From an uncultured Collinsella sp. (GTDB lineage: Bacteria; Actinomycetota; Coriobacteriia; Coriobacteriales; Coriobacteriaceae), in assembly GCA_958421275.1 (NCBI GenBank), contig CATZLI010000005.1:124001-188000 (forward strand): a stretch of 64,000 nucleotides of DNA. The letters are read 5' to 3'. Below the pieces are notes generated by a model. That model made no database searches, was not told the DNA's origin, and saw nothing but the letters and a program-made list of their open reading frames with translations. Of the stretch, positions 8,506-17,198 are shown piece after piece; within the stretch, counting starts at the first letter, position 1, and each line of letters opens with the position of its first letter. The position numbers were made by a program, and so were the translations under genes.

Positions 8506-9966
8506 TTAGCGCACCTGAGCGACGTAAGCGACGTTGGTCGAGGAGACCTTGTCCTCGAGCTGGACGCTCATGCGGGGATCGCCGGCGGTAGCGACGGTCA
8601 GGTCGCCGGCCTCGACGTAGCCGAGCTCCTTGGCGGTCTCGATCGCCTTGACGATCGTGCCGTTGACGGTGCCCTGGGTAATCTCAGCCTGGTGCGGGAT
8701 AACGCCCCAGTACATGATCATCTGCTGGACGGCCCACTCGTGGCGGGAGAATGCGCAGATCGGCATGTTGGGACGGAAGTGCGAGATCAGGCGAGCGGTA
8801 CGACCGGTGGTCGTCGGCACGGTGATGCACTTGGCGCCAACGGTGGTAGCCATGTTCACAGCGGACATACCCACAACGTTGTTGACGACGCGGGTGCCGT
8901 GAGCGTCAGCCGGAACCTCGAGCGGAGCGTGGGCCGGGAGGTACTTCTCGGTCTCGAGAGCGATGCTGGCCTGCATCTTAACGGCCTCGACCGGGTACTT
9001 ACCGGCAGCGGACTCGCCGGACAGCATAACGGCGTCGGTGCCGTCGTAAATGGCGTTAGCAACGTCGGCAACCTCGGCGCGCGTCGGGCGCGGGTTCTGC
9101 TGCATGGAGTCGAGCATCTGCGTAGCGGTGATAACGGGCTTGTAGGCCGCGTTGCACTTGGCGATGATCTCCTTCTGGATGTGGGGAACGAGCTCGGGCT
9201 TGATCTCGATGCCCAGGTCGCCACGGGCGACCATGATGCCGTCGGAAGCCTCGAGGATCTCGTCGAAGTTCTCGACGCCCAGGGCGCACTCGATCTTCGG
9301 GAAGATCGTCACGTGCTCGCCGCCGTTCTCGCGGCAAAGCTCGCGGATGCCGCGGACGGACTCGCCGTCACGGATGAAGGAAGCGGCGATGTAGTCGATG
9401 TTCTCGGTCAGGCCAAAGAGGATGTCCTGACGATCGCGCTCGGTGATGGCGGGCAGCGAGATGTTGACGTTGGGCATGTTGACGCCCTTGCGCTCGCCGA
9501 TCAGGCCGTCGTTCTTAACGACGCAGGTCATGTCCTGGCCGTCGACGGACTCGACCTCGAGGGCAACCAGGCCGTCATCGATCAGGATGAGGGAGCCCTT
9601 CTCGACCTCGGAGGGCAGAGCCAGGTAATCGAGGGAGATGTGCTCAGCGGTGCCGTGGAAATCCTCGGACGTGGGCTGAGCGGTGACGACGATCTTGTCG
9701 CCGGTCTTGACGGCAACCTTCTTGCCATCGACCAAAAGGCCGGTGCGGACCTCGGGGCCCTTGGTGTCGAGCAGGATGCCGACGGGCATGCCGAGCTCCT
9801 TGGAAATACGGCGGACGCGCTCGATGCGACCGTGGTGCTCGTCGTAGGAGCCGTGCGAAAAGTTAAAACGGGCGACGTTCATGCCCGCCTTGATCATCTC
9901 GCGGATGGTCTCGTCGCTATCGCAGGCGGGACCCATGGTGCATACAATCTTGGTGCGCTTGTACAT
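8506..9966 (-). CDS. pyk: Pyruvate kinase
   Basis: Final glycolytic enzyme, transferring phosphate from phosphoenolpyruvate to ADP. The 486-residue product starts MYKRTKIVCTMGPACDSDETI, with GGAGG just upstream on the minus strand. The N-terminal substrate region has MNVARFNFSHGSYDEH (phosphate and K+ binding) and LDTKGPEVRTG; the active-site loop includes IFPKIECALGVENFDEIL (catalytic Lys), MVARGDLGIEI and the TQMLDSM motif. The C-terminal allosteric domain (residues about 355-486) is complete, with the loop GRTARLISHFRPNMPICAF. No extra PEP-utilizer domain follows. It is monocistronic, ending at the strong terminator around 8458. Confidence 0.97.
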   Translation of the reverse strand: MYKRTKIVCTMGPACDSDETIREMIKAGMNVARFNFSHGSYDEHHGRIERVRRISKELGMPVGILLDTKGPEVRTGLLVDGKKVAVKTGDKIVVTAQPTSEDFHGTAEHISLDYLALPSEVEKGSLILIDDGLVALEVESVDGQDMTCVVKNDGLIGERKGVNMPNVNISLPAITERDRQDILFGLTENIDYIAASFIRDGESVRGIRELCRENGGEHVTIFPKIECALGVENFDEILEASDGIMVARGDLGIEIKPELVPHIQKEIIAKCNAAYKPVITATQMLDSMQQNPRPTRAEVADVANAIYDGTDAVMLSGESAAGKYPVEAVKMQASIALETEKYLPAHAPLEVPADAHGTRVVNNVVGMSAVNMATTVGAKCITVPTTTGRTARLISHFRPNMPICAFSRHEWAVQQMIMYWGVIPHQAEITQGTVNGTIVKAIETAKELGYVEAGDLTVATAGDPRMSVQLEDKVSSTNVAYVAQVR

Positions 9967-10296
9967 TCAGACCTCCATCTGACATCGTCTTGCGCTGATA
10001 GATAAACCATAAGAAATAAAACTGAGATGATTATAACGAAATGCCGACCGAATACCCCAAAAATCGACCGTATGTCGAATTAGAAGTTCATTTTTTGCGG
10101 AAAAACGGTATATGCAAAAACTTTACCAACCGTTCTAACCGCTGCTATCTGGGCGATATTTCAGTCTGACGATGCGCCGAAGAAAAAACGTTTTATCAAT
10201 GTTGAGCATCACACTGTCTGCATCGTTGCACCCGAGCCGTGTTTCCAATTGGAATGTTTTGGCTAGACGCGCTGCTTTGGGGTACCATAGCTCCAC
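9967..10296. other. Divergent pyk / P-type ATPase intergenic region, pyk promoter side
   Basis: This AT-rich gap separates pyk from the divergent ATPase gene. On the minus strand a consensus -10 TATAAT (10030-10035) lies about 65 bases upstream of the pyk start; no strong -35 was found at the ideal distance. I see no open frame or repeat from 10036 to 10296, so the ATPase promoter is probably in its right half, for example near 10200-10290. Confidence 0.5.
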
Positions 10297-10399
10297 TATC
10301 AACTGCCGCTCAGCACGGCAGCCTTGATGAGCCCTTGCCCTTCTCCTGGGAATTATGATCGGGCATCAATCTGCTGAGTGGCCCGAATCCCAGGAGGGG
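10297..10399 (+). promoter_or_regulatory. Structured 5' leader with RBS-sequestering hairpin
   Basis: Two hairpins precede the P-type ATPase. In the first, ATCAACTGCCG pairs with CGGCAG then TTGAT (about 10297-10328). In the second, CTCCTGGGA (10343-10351) pairs perfectly with TCCCAGGAG (10388-10396), with an inner CGGGC/GCCCG pair; its 3' arm contains the AGGAGGGG ribosome-binding site (10392-10399) for the ATG at 10407. Formation of the second hairpin would block translation. This could be a riboswitch or other translational switch; I do not recognise its class. Confidence 0.6.
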
Positions 10400-10406
10400 A
10401 CTCTAT

Positions 10407-13088
10407 ATGCAAAAGGAATACCTGTCCGCCGCGGCGGAGGTGCTCAGCGACCAGGGCGTCGATGAGAACCTCGGCCTGAGCAACGACGAGGCGTCGTCGC
10501 GCCTCGCCAAGACAGGCCCTAACAAGCTCGAGGAAGCCGAGAAGACACCGCTGTGGAAGCGTTTCTTTGAGCAGATGGCCGACCCCATGGTCATCATGTT
10601 GATCGTTGCCGCCGTCATCAGCGCGCTCACGGGTATGGTCAAGGGCGAGGCGGACTTTGCCGATGTCGCCATCATCATGTTCGTCGTTATCGTCAACTCG
10701 GTGCTGGGCGTGGTCCAGGAGGCTAAAAGCGAGGAGGCTCTCGAGGCCCTGCAGGAGATGAGCGCGGCGCAGTCCAAGGTGCTGCGCGACGGCAAGCTCG
10801 TGCACCTGCCGAGCGCCGAGCTCGTGCCCGGTGACGTGATCATGCTCGAGGCGGGCGACTCCGTCCCGGCCGACTGCCGTGTGCTCGAGAGCGCCACGAT
10901 GAAGATCGAGGAGGCCGCCCTTACCGGCGAGTCCGTGCCCGTCGAGAAGCATGCCAACGTGATCGAGCTCGCCGCCGGCACCGACGACGTGCCGCTCGGC
11001 GACCGCAAGAACATGTGCTACATGGGTTCCACCGTGGTATACGGCCGCGGCCGCGCCGTCGTGGTCGGCACCGGCATGAACACCGAGATGGGTAAGATCG
11101 CCGGCGCCCTGGCCGAGGCCAAGGAAGAGCTCACGCCGCTGCAGGTGAAGCTTGCCGAGCTCAGCCGCATCCTCACCATCATGGTTATCGTCATCTGCGT
11201 CGTCATCTTTGGCGTCGACATCATCCGCCACGGCGTGGGCAACGTTCTCACCGATCCGACCGCGCTGCTCGACACCTTTATGGTCGCTGTCTCGCTTGCC
11301 GTCGCCGCCATCCCCGAGGGCCTGGTTGCCGTCGTGACTATCGTGCTTTCGCTCGGCGTGACCAAAATGGCCAAGCGCCAAGCGATTATCCGTAAGCTTT
11401 CCGCCGTCGAGACCCTTGGCTGCACACAGACCATCTGCTCCGACAAGACCGGTACCCTCACCCAGAACAAGATGACCGTCGTCAAGCACGAGCTCGCCGC
11501 GCCTAAGGAGAAGTTCCTGGCCGGCATGGCTCTGTGCTCCGACGCCCAGTGGGACGAGGAGCTGGGCGAGGCCGTGGGTGAGCCGACCGAGTGTGCGCTC
11601 GTCAACGATGCCGGCAAGGCGGGCCTCACTGGCCTGACTGCCGAGCATCCGCGCGTGGGCGAGGCCCCGTTTGACTCGGGCCGCAAGATGATGTCCGTGG
11701 TCGTCGAGACCCTGGACGGCGAGTACGAGCAGTACACCAAGGGCGCGCCCGACGTGGTGATCGGCCTGTGCACCCATATCTACGACGGCGACAAGGTCGT
11801 CCCCCTGACCGAGGAACGTCGTGCCGAGCTCGTGACCGCCAACAAGGCCATGGCCGACGAGGCCCTGCGCGTGCTGGCGCTGGCAAGCCGCACCTACACC
11901 GAGGTCCCGAGCGACTGCAGCCCCGCCGCGCTCGAGCATGACCTGGTCTTCTGTGGCCTGTCCGGCATGATTGACCCGGTCCGCCCCGAGGTCGCCGACG
12001 CCATCCGCGAGGCGCACGACGCCGGTATCCGCACCGTCATGATTACGGGCGACCATATCGACACCGCCGTGGCCATTGCCAAGCAGCTGGGCATCGTCAC
12101 CGATCGCAGCCAGGCCATCACCGGTGCCGACCTCGATCGCATGAGCGAAGAGGAGCTCGACGCGCACATCGAGGACTACGGCGTGTACGCCCGCGTCCAG
12201 CCCGAGCACAAGACCCGCATCGTCGAGGCTTGGAAGTCGCGCGACCAGATCGTGGCCATGACGGGCGACGGCGTCAACGACGCCCCGTCCATCAAGCGCG
12301 CCGACATCGGCGTGGGCATGGGCATCACCGGTACCGATGTCACCAAGAACGTCGCCGACATGGTGCTTGCCGACGACAACTTCGCCACCATCATCGGTGC
12401 CTGCGAAGAGGGCCGTCGCATCTACGACAACATCCGCAAGGTCATCCAGTTCCTGCTTTCGGCCAACCTTGCCGAGGTCTTCTCGGTGTTTATCGCCACG
12501 CTCATCGGCTTTACCATCTTCCAGCCGGTGCAGCTGCTGTGGGTGAACCTGGTCACCGACTGTTTCCCCGCGCTCGCGCTGGGCATGGAGGATGCCGAGG
12601 GCGACATCATGAAGCGCAAGCCGCGCAACGCCAAGGACGGCGTCTTTGCCGGACATATGGGTCTGGACTGCGTGGTCCAGGGCCTAATCATCACCGTGCT
12701 GGTGCTGGCGAGTTTCTTTGTGGGCGTGTACTTTGACATGGGCTACATCCACATCGCCGATATGATCGCCGGCAATGCCGACGAGGAAGGCGTGATGATG
12801 GCGTTCATCACGCTCAACATGGTCGAGATTTTCCACTGCTTCAATATGCGCAGCCGTCGTGCGTCGCTGTTCACCATGAAGAAGCAGAACAAGTGGCTGT
12901 GGGCTTCCGCCGCGCTGGCACTGGTGCTGACGGTGATCGTGACCGTGCAGCCGACGCTTGCCGAGATGTTCTTTGGTCCTGTGACGCTTGAGCTCAAGGG
13001 CGTTCTTGCCGCGCTGGGCCTGGCCTTCCTGATCATCCCGCTGATGGAGATCTACAAGGCGATCATGCGCGCGGTCGAGAAGGAGTAA
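10407..13088 (+). CDS. Cation-transporting P-type ATPase, Ca2+ type (P2A)
   Basis: Integral membrane pump expected to export Ca2+ using ATP. The 893-residue length and order fit P2A ATPases: N-terminal cation-ATPase domain, M1-M2 near residues 58-105, actuator domain with LTGES (about 172-176), M4 with AAIPEGL (about 299-305), phosphorylation motif SDKTGTLT with Asp346, nucleotide-binding domain (FDSGRKMMSVV and YTKGAPD), hinge TGDGVNDAPS (about 619-628), then the C-terminal helices. The PEGL in M4 and N/D residues in the later helices (LWVNLVTDCFPALALG, M6) suit Ca2+; Mn2+ is possible. Translation may be governed by the leader hairpin that covers its RBS. Confidence 0.92.
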   Translation: MQKEYLSAAAEVLSDQGVDENLGLSNDEASSRLAKTGPNKLEEAEKTPLWKRFFEQMADPMVIMLIVAAVISALTGMVKGEADFADVAIIMFVVIVNSVLGVVQEAKSEEALEALQEMSAAQSKVLRDGKLVHLPSAELVPGDVIMLEAGDSVPADCRVLESATMKIEEAALTGESVPVEKHANVIELAAGTDDVPLGDRKNMCYMGSTVVYGRGRAVVVGTGMNTEMGKIAGALAEAKEELTPLQVKLAELSRILTIMVIVICVVIFGVDIIRHGVGNVLTDPTALLDTFMVAVSLAVAAIPEGLVAVVTIVLSLGVTKMAKRQAIIRKLSAVETLGCTQTICSDKTGTLTQNKMTVVKHELAAPKEKFLAGMALCSDAQWDEELGEAVGEPTECALVNDAGKAGLTGLTAEHPRVGEAPFDSGRKMMSVVVETLDGEYEQYTKGAPDVVIGLCTHIYDGDKVVPLTEERRAELVTANKAMADEALRVLALASRTYTEVPSDCSPAALEHDLVFCGLSGMIDPVRPEVADAIREAHDAGIRTVMITGDHIDTAVAIAKQLGIVTDRSQAITGADLDRMSEEELDAHIEDYGVYARVQPEHKTRIVEAWKSRDQIVAMTGDGVNDAPSIKRADIGVGMGITGTDVTKNVADMVLADDNFATIIGACEEGRRIYDNIRKVIQFLLSANLAEVFSVFIATLIGFTIFQPVQLLWVNLVTDCFPALALGMEDAEGDIMKRKPRNAKDGVFAGHMGLDCVVQGLIITVLVLASFFVGVYFDMGYIHIADMIAGNADEEGVMMAFITLNMVEIFHCFNMRSRRASLFTMKKQNKWLWASAALALVLTVIVTVQPTLAEMFFGPVTLELKGVLAALGLAFLIIPLMEIYKAIMRAVEKE

Positions 13089-13098
13089 GTTAACCTGT

Positions 13099-13190
13099 CC
13101 GGGCCCGCCCCTGCGTGTTTTCTTCTTCGCTGGTCCTCGCGCTTCGCGCTGCGGGATCGCTCAGAAGAAAACACTCCCGGGGTGGGCCCT
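13099..13190. repeat. Long imperfect hairpin downstream of the P-type ATPase
   Basis: GGGCCCGCCCC then TGTTTTCTTCT (13102-13127) pairs with AGAAGAAAACA then GGGGTGGGCCC (13164-13190). The interior GTCCTCGCGC/GCGCTGCGGGATC forms its own stem. The 3' arm overlaps the start of the first of two tandem structured elements. Confidence 0.65.
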
Positions 13191-13282
13191 ACGGTATCCT
13201 TGCTGGCTTTACTCCCGCGCGGATGAAAAAGGGCTGAGGGAAAGAAGGTGAGCGGCCGAGCAATTGCTCGGCCGCTCGTTTT
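13175..13282 (+). ncRNA. Tandem structured element upstream of rsgA, copy A
   Basis: Starts CTCCCGGGGTGGGCCCTACG, has GCTGAGGGAAAG at 13233-13244, and ends in the perfect hairpin GAGCGGCCGAGC/GCTCGGCCGCTC followed by TTTT (13250-13282), a good terminator. The same order of motifs repeats in copy B. A conserved block followed by a terminator, twice in tandem, resembles a riboswitch or attenuator, though no known aptamer consensus is recognisable. Confidence 0.5.
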
Positions 13283-13310
13283 GAATAAAGGATGTGTCCT
13301 TAGGAAACCC

Positions 13311-13403
13311 CTCCCGGCGGGCGGGCCTTCGGATAGCCTCTCGGGACCATGAGCTGAGGGAAAGTATGTGAGCTGGTCGGGCTTTGCCCGGCCAGCTCTT
13401 TTT
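13311..13403 (+). ncRNA. Tandem structured element upstream of rsgA, copy B
   Basis: Matches copy A: CTCCCGGCGGGCGGGCCTTC, then CGGATAGCCTC, GCTGAGGGAAAG at 13353-13364, and a terminator GAGCTGGTCGGGC/GCCCGGCCAGCTC plus TTTTT (13370-13403). The terminator stem differs in sequence from copy A but keeps position and length. It ends 48 bases before the rsgA start. Confidence 0.5.
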
Positions 13404-13451
13404 GATTTAAAATACCTGCTCAGTTGTGATTTTGGCTGCTGGGAGGCGTTT

Positions 13452-14636
13452 GTGGCTAAGGCTAAGGCTAAAGCGAAGAAAAAGACGACGGGGGCGCGGG
13501 CTAAGCGTGACCGTCGTCGGAAGCTTGCGACCGAGGCCCCCGCGTCTGCCGAGGAGCTGCTGGCAAGCGTGCCGGGACTTGACGCGCTGCAGGACGTTCC
13601 GGCGTTTGATGACCTGCCGGTCGATGAAACCCAGCAGACTGCCTTTGATGATTTCTGCGCACATGCCGAGGAGCCCGAGCAGATGCAGCTGGGTGCCGTT
13701 ATTCGCCTGGATCGCGGGTTTCCGCTGGTGGCCACTGCCGACGACACCTTTCGCGCCGAGCATGCCGTGGGGTTTGCCAAGTCGCGCGGCGAGGACGAGG
13801 TCCTGCTGCCTGCCGTGGGCGACCGTGTGGCGGTGCGCCGCGCTCCCGGGCACGATATGGGCGTGATTGAGTGCGTGCTGCCGCGCCGTACGAGCTTTGA
13901 GCGTTGGCGCGGCCGTGCCCGTGGAGAGCGCCAGGTGCTCTGCTCCAACGTGGATAGCGTGCTAATCGTGCAGGCGCTCGGTGCCGGTGAGGTGCTGCTC
14001 GACCGCGTGGCGCGCTCGCTGGTGTTGGCGCTCGACTGCGATGCCGAGCCGGTGGTGGTGCTTACCAAAGCTGACCGCTGCGATGCCGAGGAGCTCGAGC
14101 GCGATCTGGACCGCGTGCGCCGCCTGGTGGGTCCGGACGTGCGCGTGATCGTGACGTCCTCTGCCGAGGGCCGCGGCCTGGACGAGGTCCGTGCCTGCGT
14201 GCCCGCCGGGAGCTGTGCCATGATTCTGGGCGAGTCGGGTGCCGGTAAGTCGACGCTGCTCAATGCACTGCTGGGCCACGATACGTTGGCGACCGGCGGT
14301 GTGCGCGAACGCGACGACCAGGGCCGTCACACTACCGTTGCGCGCGTGATGGTGGCGCTGCCGGGCGACGCCGGCGTGATCGCCGATGCCCCGGGCCTGC
14401 GCAGCCTACCGCTCGTGGGTCACGAGCGGGGTCTGGCGCGCGCCTTCCCCGAGATTGTCGAGACATCGCGCGCGTGCCGGTTTGGCGATTGCACACATAC
14501 CCATGAGCCGGGTTGCGCCGTTCGCGAGGCCGAGGACGCCGGGCAGATTGACAGCCTGCGTCTGGAAACGTTCCAAAACCTGGCGTCATCCATGCGCGTG
14601 AGCGCTCAAATGCTCGATCCCGATGTCCATCTGTAA
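13452..14636 (+). CDS. rsgA: Ribosome small-subunit-dependent GTPase A
   Basis: Circularly permuted GTPase that helps late 30S ribosome maturation. The GTG start at 13452 has GGGAGG six bases upstream, giving 394 residues. The N-terminal extension is Lys/Ala-rich (VAKAKAKAKKKTTGARAKRD), then an OB-fold (about 75-130). G motifs occur in permuted order: G4 LTKAD (204-208), G1 GESGAGKST (about 260-268), G3 DAPGLRS. The C-terminal zinc finger has C342, C347, H349 and C355 (CRFGDCTHTHEPGC). The basic N-terminal tail is longer than in E. coli or Bacillus and may contact rRNA. It ends at a strong terminator. Confidence 0.95.
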   Translation: MAKAKAKAKKKTTGARAKRDRRRKLATEAPASAEELLASVPGLDALQDVPAFDDLPVDETQQTAFDDFCAHAEEPEQMQLGAVIRLDRGFPLVATADDTFRAEHAVGFAKSRGEDEVLLPAVGDRVAVRRAPGHDMGVIECVLPRRTSFERWRGRARGERQVLCSNVDSVLIVQALGAGEVLLDRVARSLVLALDCDAEPVVVLTKADRCDAEELERDLDRVRRLVGPDVRVIVTSSAEGRGLDEVRACVPAGSCAMILGESGAGKSTLLNALLGHDTLATGGVRERDDQGRHTTVARVMVALPGDAGVIADAPGLRSLPLVGHERGLARAFPEIVETSRACRFGDCTHTHEPGCAVREAEDAGQIDSLRLETFQNLASSMRVSAQMLDPDVHL

Positions 14637-14654
14637 TTGATTTTTCCTATGACA

Positions 14655-14689
14655 GCCGTCTCCCAACTGTTCGGGAGACGGCTTTTTTT
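14655..14689 (+). terminator. Intrinsic terminator after rsgA
   Basis: GCCGTCTCCC pairs with GGGAGACGGC, followed by seven T. It separates rsgA from the Tad pilus locus. Confidence 0.93.
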
Positions 14690-14727
14690 GCTGCGGAAAA
14701 GCCTCGAAACATGCAGCTTGCTGACGT

Positions 14728-14779
14728 GCTGACCAAAACCTTGCCATGAGCTTGACGGGCTGGTCAGCTTTTGGTCAGC
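14728..14779 (+). promoter_or_regulatory. Candidate operator/promoter region of the Tad pilus locus
   Basis: GCTGACCAAAA (14728-14738) and TTTTGGTCAGC (14769-14779) form a perfect 11-bp inverted repeat; an extra GGTCAGC at 14762-14768 makes a direct repeat with an 11-base period. A possible -35 TTGACG lies between the arms (about 14752). This looks like a repressor or activator site controlling the pilus operon that begins at 14890, but the regulator is not in the window. Confidence 0.5.
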
Positions 14780-14889
14780 GATTGGTTTGACATCGAAAAC
14801 CAAGATCGCGATTGCGCCGCTTTGCACTCTGACCGCCCAGACAATGGTGGTACGGGCATTCGCCCGGCACTGCCATGAGAGGAGCGGCC

Positions 14890-15549
14890 GTGAACAAGAG
14901 CAAGCGCATCGCCATCAGTCTGGTCGCGGGCGTGCTCGCTGCTCTGCTCTGCATGGTTTACGGCTCGTCGATCCGCTCGCAAGCCGAACGGGTCCAGGCT
15001 GAGACCTTGGCCAAGTACGGTGGCGATCGCGTCGAGGTATGCGTCGCGGCGCGCGATATCGATGTGGGCGAGACCCTCGATGAGACCAATGTCATAACCC
15101 AGGAATGGCTGACGAGCCTGTTGCCGCGTGACGCGGCGACCGAGCTGCGCCAGGTGCGCGGCGACGTGACGACTTCGCGTATTCCCAAAAACGCCGTGAT
15201 CTGCAATGTCTACACCAAGGCCGAGAGCCACAAGCTCGAGGTGCCTAAGGGCAAGGTTGCCGTTTCGGTGGCGGTCGATGCCGAGCACTCGGTCGGCGGT
15301 GCTACAGGCGTGGGCAGCTACGTGGATGTGTATGTGCAAAAAGACGGCGTAACCGATCGACTGTGCGGCGCGCACGTGATCGATACCAGTGAGGATTCCG
15401 GTGCCACGCGCGAGGGCAAGATCGAATGGGTGACGCTGGCGGCTGACCCCGAAGACGTCAAGGAACTGCTGGGAGCCTCGGGCAAGGGAACGGTCAGCTT
15501 GACGATTCCCGCCACGGCGCGCGGCAAAAAGAGCGGAGGCGACGAGTGA
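14890..15549 (+). CDS. cpaB: Flp pilus assembly protein CpaB/RcpC-like (SAF domain)
   Basis: First gene of the Tad locus. The GTG at 14890 follows GAGAGGAG and begins VNKSKRIAISLVAGVLAALLCMVYG, a membrane anchor. Residues about 45-110 form a SAF-like domain (VEVCVAARDIDVGETLDETNV, with AVICNVYT ending the fold), as in CpaB/RcpC. In Gram-negative systems CpaB works with the secretin; here no secretin is seen, as expected for a single-membrane cell, so it may act as a wall-spanning or periplasm-like assembly factor. The 219-residue length is shorter than many CpaB proteins. Its stop overlaps the next start (TGATG). Confidence 0.8.
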   Translation: MNKSKRIAISLVAGVLAALLCMVYGSSIRSQAERVQAETLAKYGGDRVEVCVAARDIDVGETLDETNVITQEWLTSLLPRDAATELRQVRGDVTTSRIPKNAVICNVYTKAESHKLEVPKGKVAVSVAVDAEHSVGGATGVGSYVDVYVQKDGVTDRLCGAHVIDTSEDSGATREGKIEWVTLAADPEDVKELLGASGKGTVSLTIPATARGKKSGGDE

Positions 15550-17198
15550 TGAAGGCGATCTGGCTTGCGTGCTGCGCGTGCGGCGATTACGGGCTGTTGC
15601 AGCGGGAAGTCGAGGGCCGTGATGCGGGTGCACAGGTGCTTCGCGTGGGTGACCTGGACGGGCTGATTTCCATGGCGCGGGCGTTTCCGTCGCGCCGCGG
15701 GGCTGCCATCATCGCGGCGTCTCTGTTTGATATCGAAGATGTGCGCAAGACTGTTGCGCGCCTGACGGCCGAAGGCCGCGTGAGTCGCGTGGTCGTGTTG
15801 ATAGAAGCGCTCGATCCGTCGGATATCGAGGGACTGTTTCGCGCGGGGGCGACCGAGGTCATCGCTGCGCACAGCATATGCGGCAACGGGCGCGCGGGCG
15901 AGGGAGCGGTTGATTCCGATCGGCGCATGACGATTGAGCCCGATGCTTTTGTTGATAGGGAACCCGGGGCGCCTCGCGCTACAAGAGGCCCGCGTGTTGA
16001 TGATTATGGAAAAGCGGAAGCCGAGCATGGTCGGCGCCCCCGGAACCCCCTTGTATACGATGACGCTGGAGGGCCGGCACAGCATGCTGGCGACTCCCCG
16101 GCTGTAGATATGGGATACGTGCACGGCGTGAATCTGGCGGATGAACTCGACGAAGTTGAGGGCTTTGCCGGGTGCGGCGAGTTGTCGCTGATGCAGCATG
16201 AGCAGATTGCACAGAACGAGCCTGCCTTGCAGACCGAACAAGCTGCCATGCCGGCTTGGACGCAGCGTGTGGTTGCGGCGGGGGAGACGGGGACGCTGTC
16301 GCCGACGCCCGCCCCGCCGCCTCCGATGCCGCCGGCAGACGCTGCCGCTCCGCAGCATCGAGCTCCGGTCATCTGCGCCATTTCGGGTTCGGGCGGTTGC
16401 GGCAAGTCGACGATCGTTGCCACCATGGCACACATATCGTCGCTGTTGGGCTTGCGTGCCGCCGTGCTCGACCTGGACCTGATGTTTGGAAACCTTTACG
16501 ACTTGTTAGGCGTCGATGCTCCGCGCGATATGGCGGCACTTATCGAGCCGTCGGCGGCGGGCGCGCTCACCGAGCCGGATATCGTAGCCACATCGATGCG
16601 CGTGGCGCCGGGCGTTACGCTCTGGGGTCCCGTCGCGGCGCCCGAGCAAGCCGAGCTCATGGCACGTCCGGTGGAGCTATTGCTTGATGTCCTGCGTCGC
16701 GAATCCGACGTGGTCTTTATCGATACCTCGGTCTTTTGGGGCGACGCCGTGGCGGCTGCGGTGGCGGCGAGCGACCGTTGCCTGGTCGTTGGCGATGCGG
16801 CGGTGTCGTCCGCGACATCGGCATCGCGCGTCATTGAACTGGCAAGTCGAGTAGGTGTGCCGCGCACGCGCATGAGCGCCGTGTTCAACCGGTTCGGTGC
16901 GCGCGGGGCAGACGAGGACGTCGCCATGCGCTTTGAGATTGCCTGTGCGTTGAGCTCAAAGATTCGTATCGCCGATGGCGGGCAGGATCTCGCCGCGCTC
17001 ATGGCGTTTGGGCGCGCTGACGAGGCAGTGGGTCAGACGAGCGCTTTCGCGACCAGCGTGCGCGAGGCCACGCGCGAGATGCTCGTGGAACTGGGATGCG
17101 CCGTCGGCCCTTGGAGCGATATGGTCGCCGACCGTGCAACGCGCACCGAACGCCCGCGTATCCGCCTTCCCTGGTCGCGCGAGGGTGATCAGCGATGA
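15549..17198 (+). CDS. Tad pilus localisation/assembly ATPase, CpaE/TadZ-like (ParA/MinD family)
   Basis: 549 residues with two parts. The N-terminal part (1-115) resembles the atypical receiver domain of CpaE/TadZ (IWLACCACGDYGLLQREVEG, IIAASLFDIEDVRKTVARL). A long low-complexity Pro/Ala/Gly linker ends in APPPPMPPADAAAPQ (about 120-270). The MinD-like ATPase follows, with deviant Walker A SGSGGCGKST (about 279-288), VLDLDLMFGN, and VVFIDTS for Walker B. TadZ proteins place the pilus machine at a site in the cell. Its ATG overlaps the cpaB stop, and its own stop overlaps the tadA start (ATGA). The unusually long linker is notable. Confidence 0.85.
   Translation: MKAIWLACCACGDYGLLQREVEGRDAGAQVLRVGDLDGLISMARAFPSRRGAAIIAASLFDIEDVRKTVARLTAEGRVSRVVVLIEALDPSDIEGLFRAGATEVIAAHSICGNGRAGEGAVDSDRRMTIEPDAFVDREPGAPRATRGPRVDDYGKAEAEHGRRPRNPLVYDDAGGPAQHAGDSPAVDMGYVHGVNLADELDEVEGFAGCGELSLMQHEQIAQNEPALQTEQAAMPAWTQRVVAAGETGTLSPTPAPPPPMPPADAAAPQHRAPVICAISGSGGCGKSTIVATMAHISSLLGLRAAVLDLDLMFGNLYDLLGVDAPRDMAALIEPSAAGALTEPDIVATSMRVAPGVTLWGPVAAPEQAELMARPVELLLDVLRRESDVVFIDTSVFWGDAVAAAVAASDRCLVVGDAAVSSATSASRVIELASRVGVPRTRMSAVFNRFGARGADEDVAMRFEIACALSSKIRIADGGQDLAALMAFGRADEAVGQTSAFATSVREATREMLVELGCAVGPWSDMVADRATRTERPRIRLPWSREGDQR

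Noticed and set aside
10353..12656. 767-codon frame antisense to the P-type ATPase
   Set aside because: Shadow of the same kind; also covers the ATPase leader without a plausible start.
13175..13403. TPP riboswitch (because of GGGGTG and GGCTGAGG)
   Set aside because: The distal TPP helix motif around GATCTGGATAATGCCAGCG-type bases is absent and the adjacent genes are not thiamine-related.
13368..13451. N-terminal extension of rsgA from ATG 13368
   Set aside because: It would translate through the second terminator hairpin; GTG 13452 has a good RBS.
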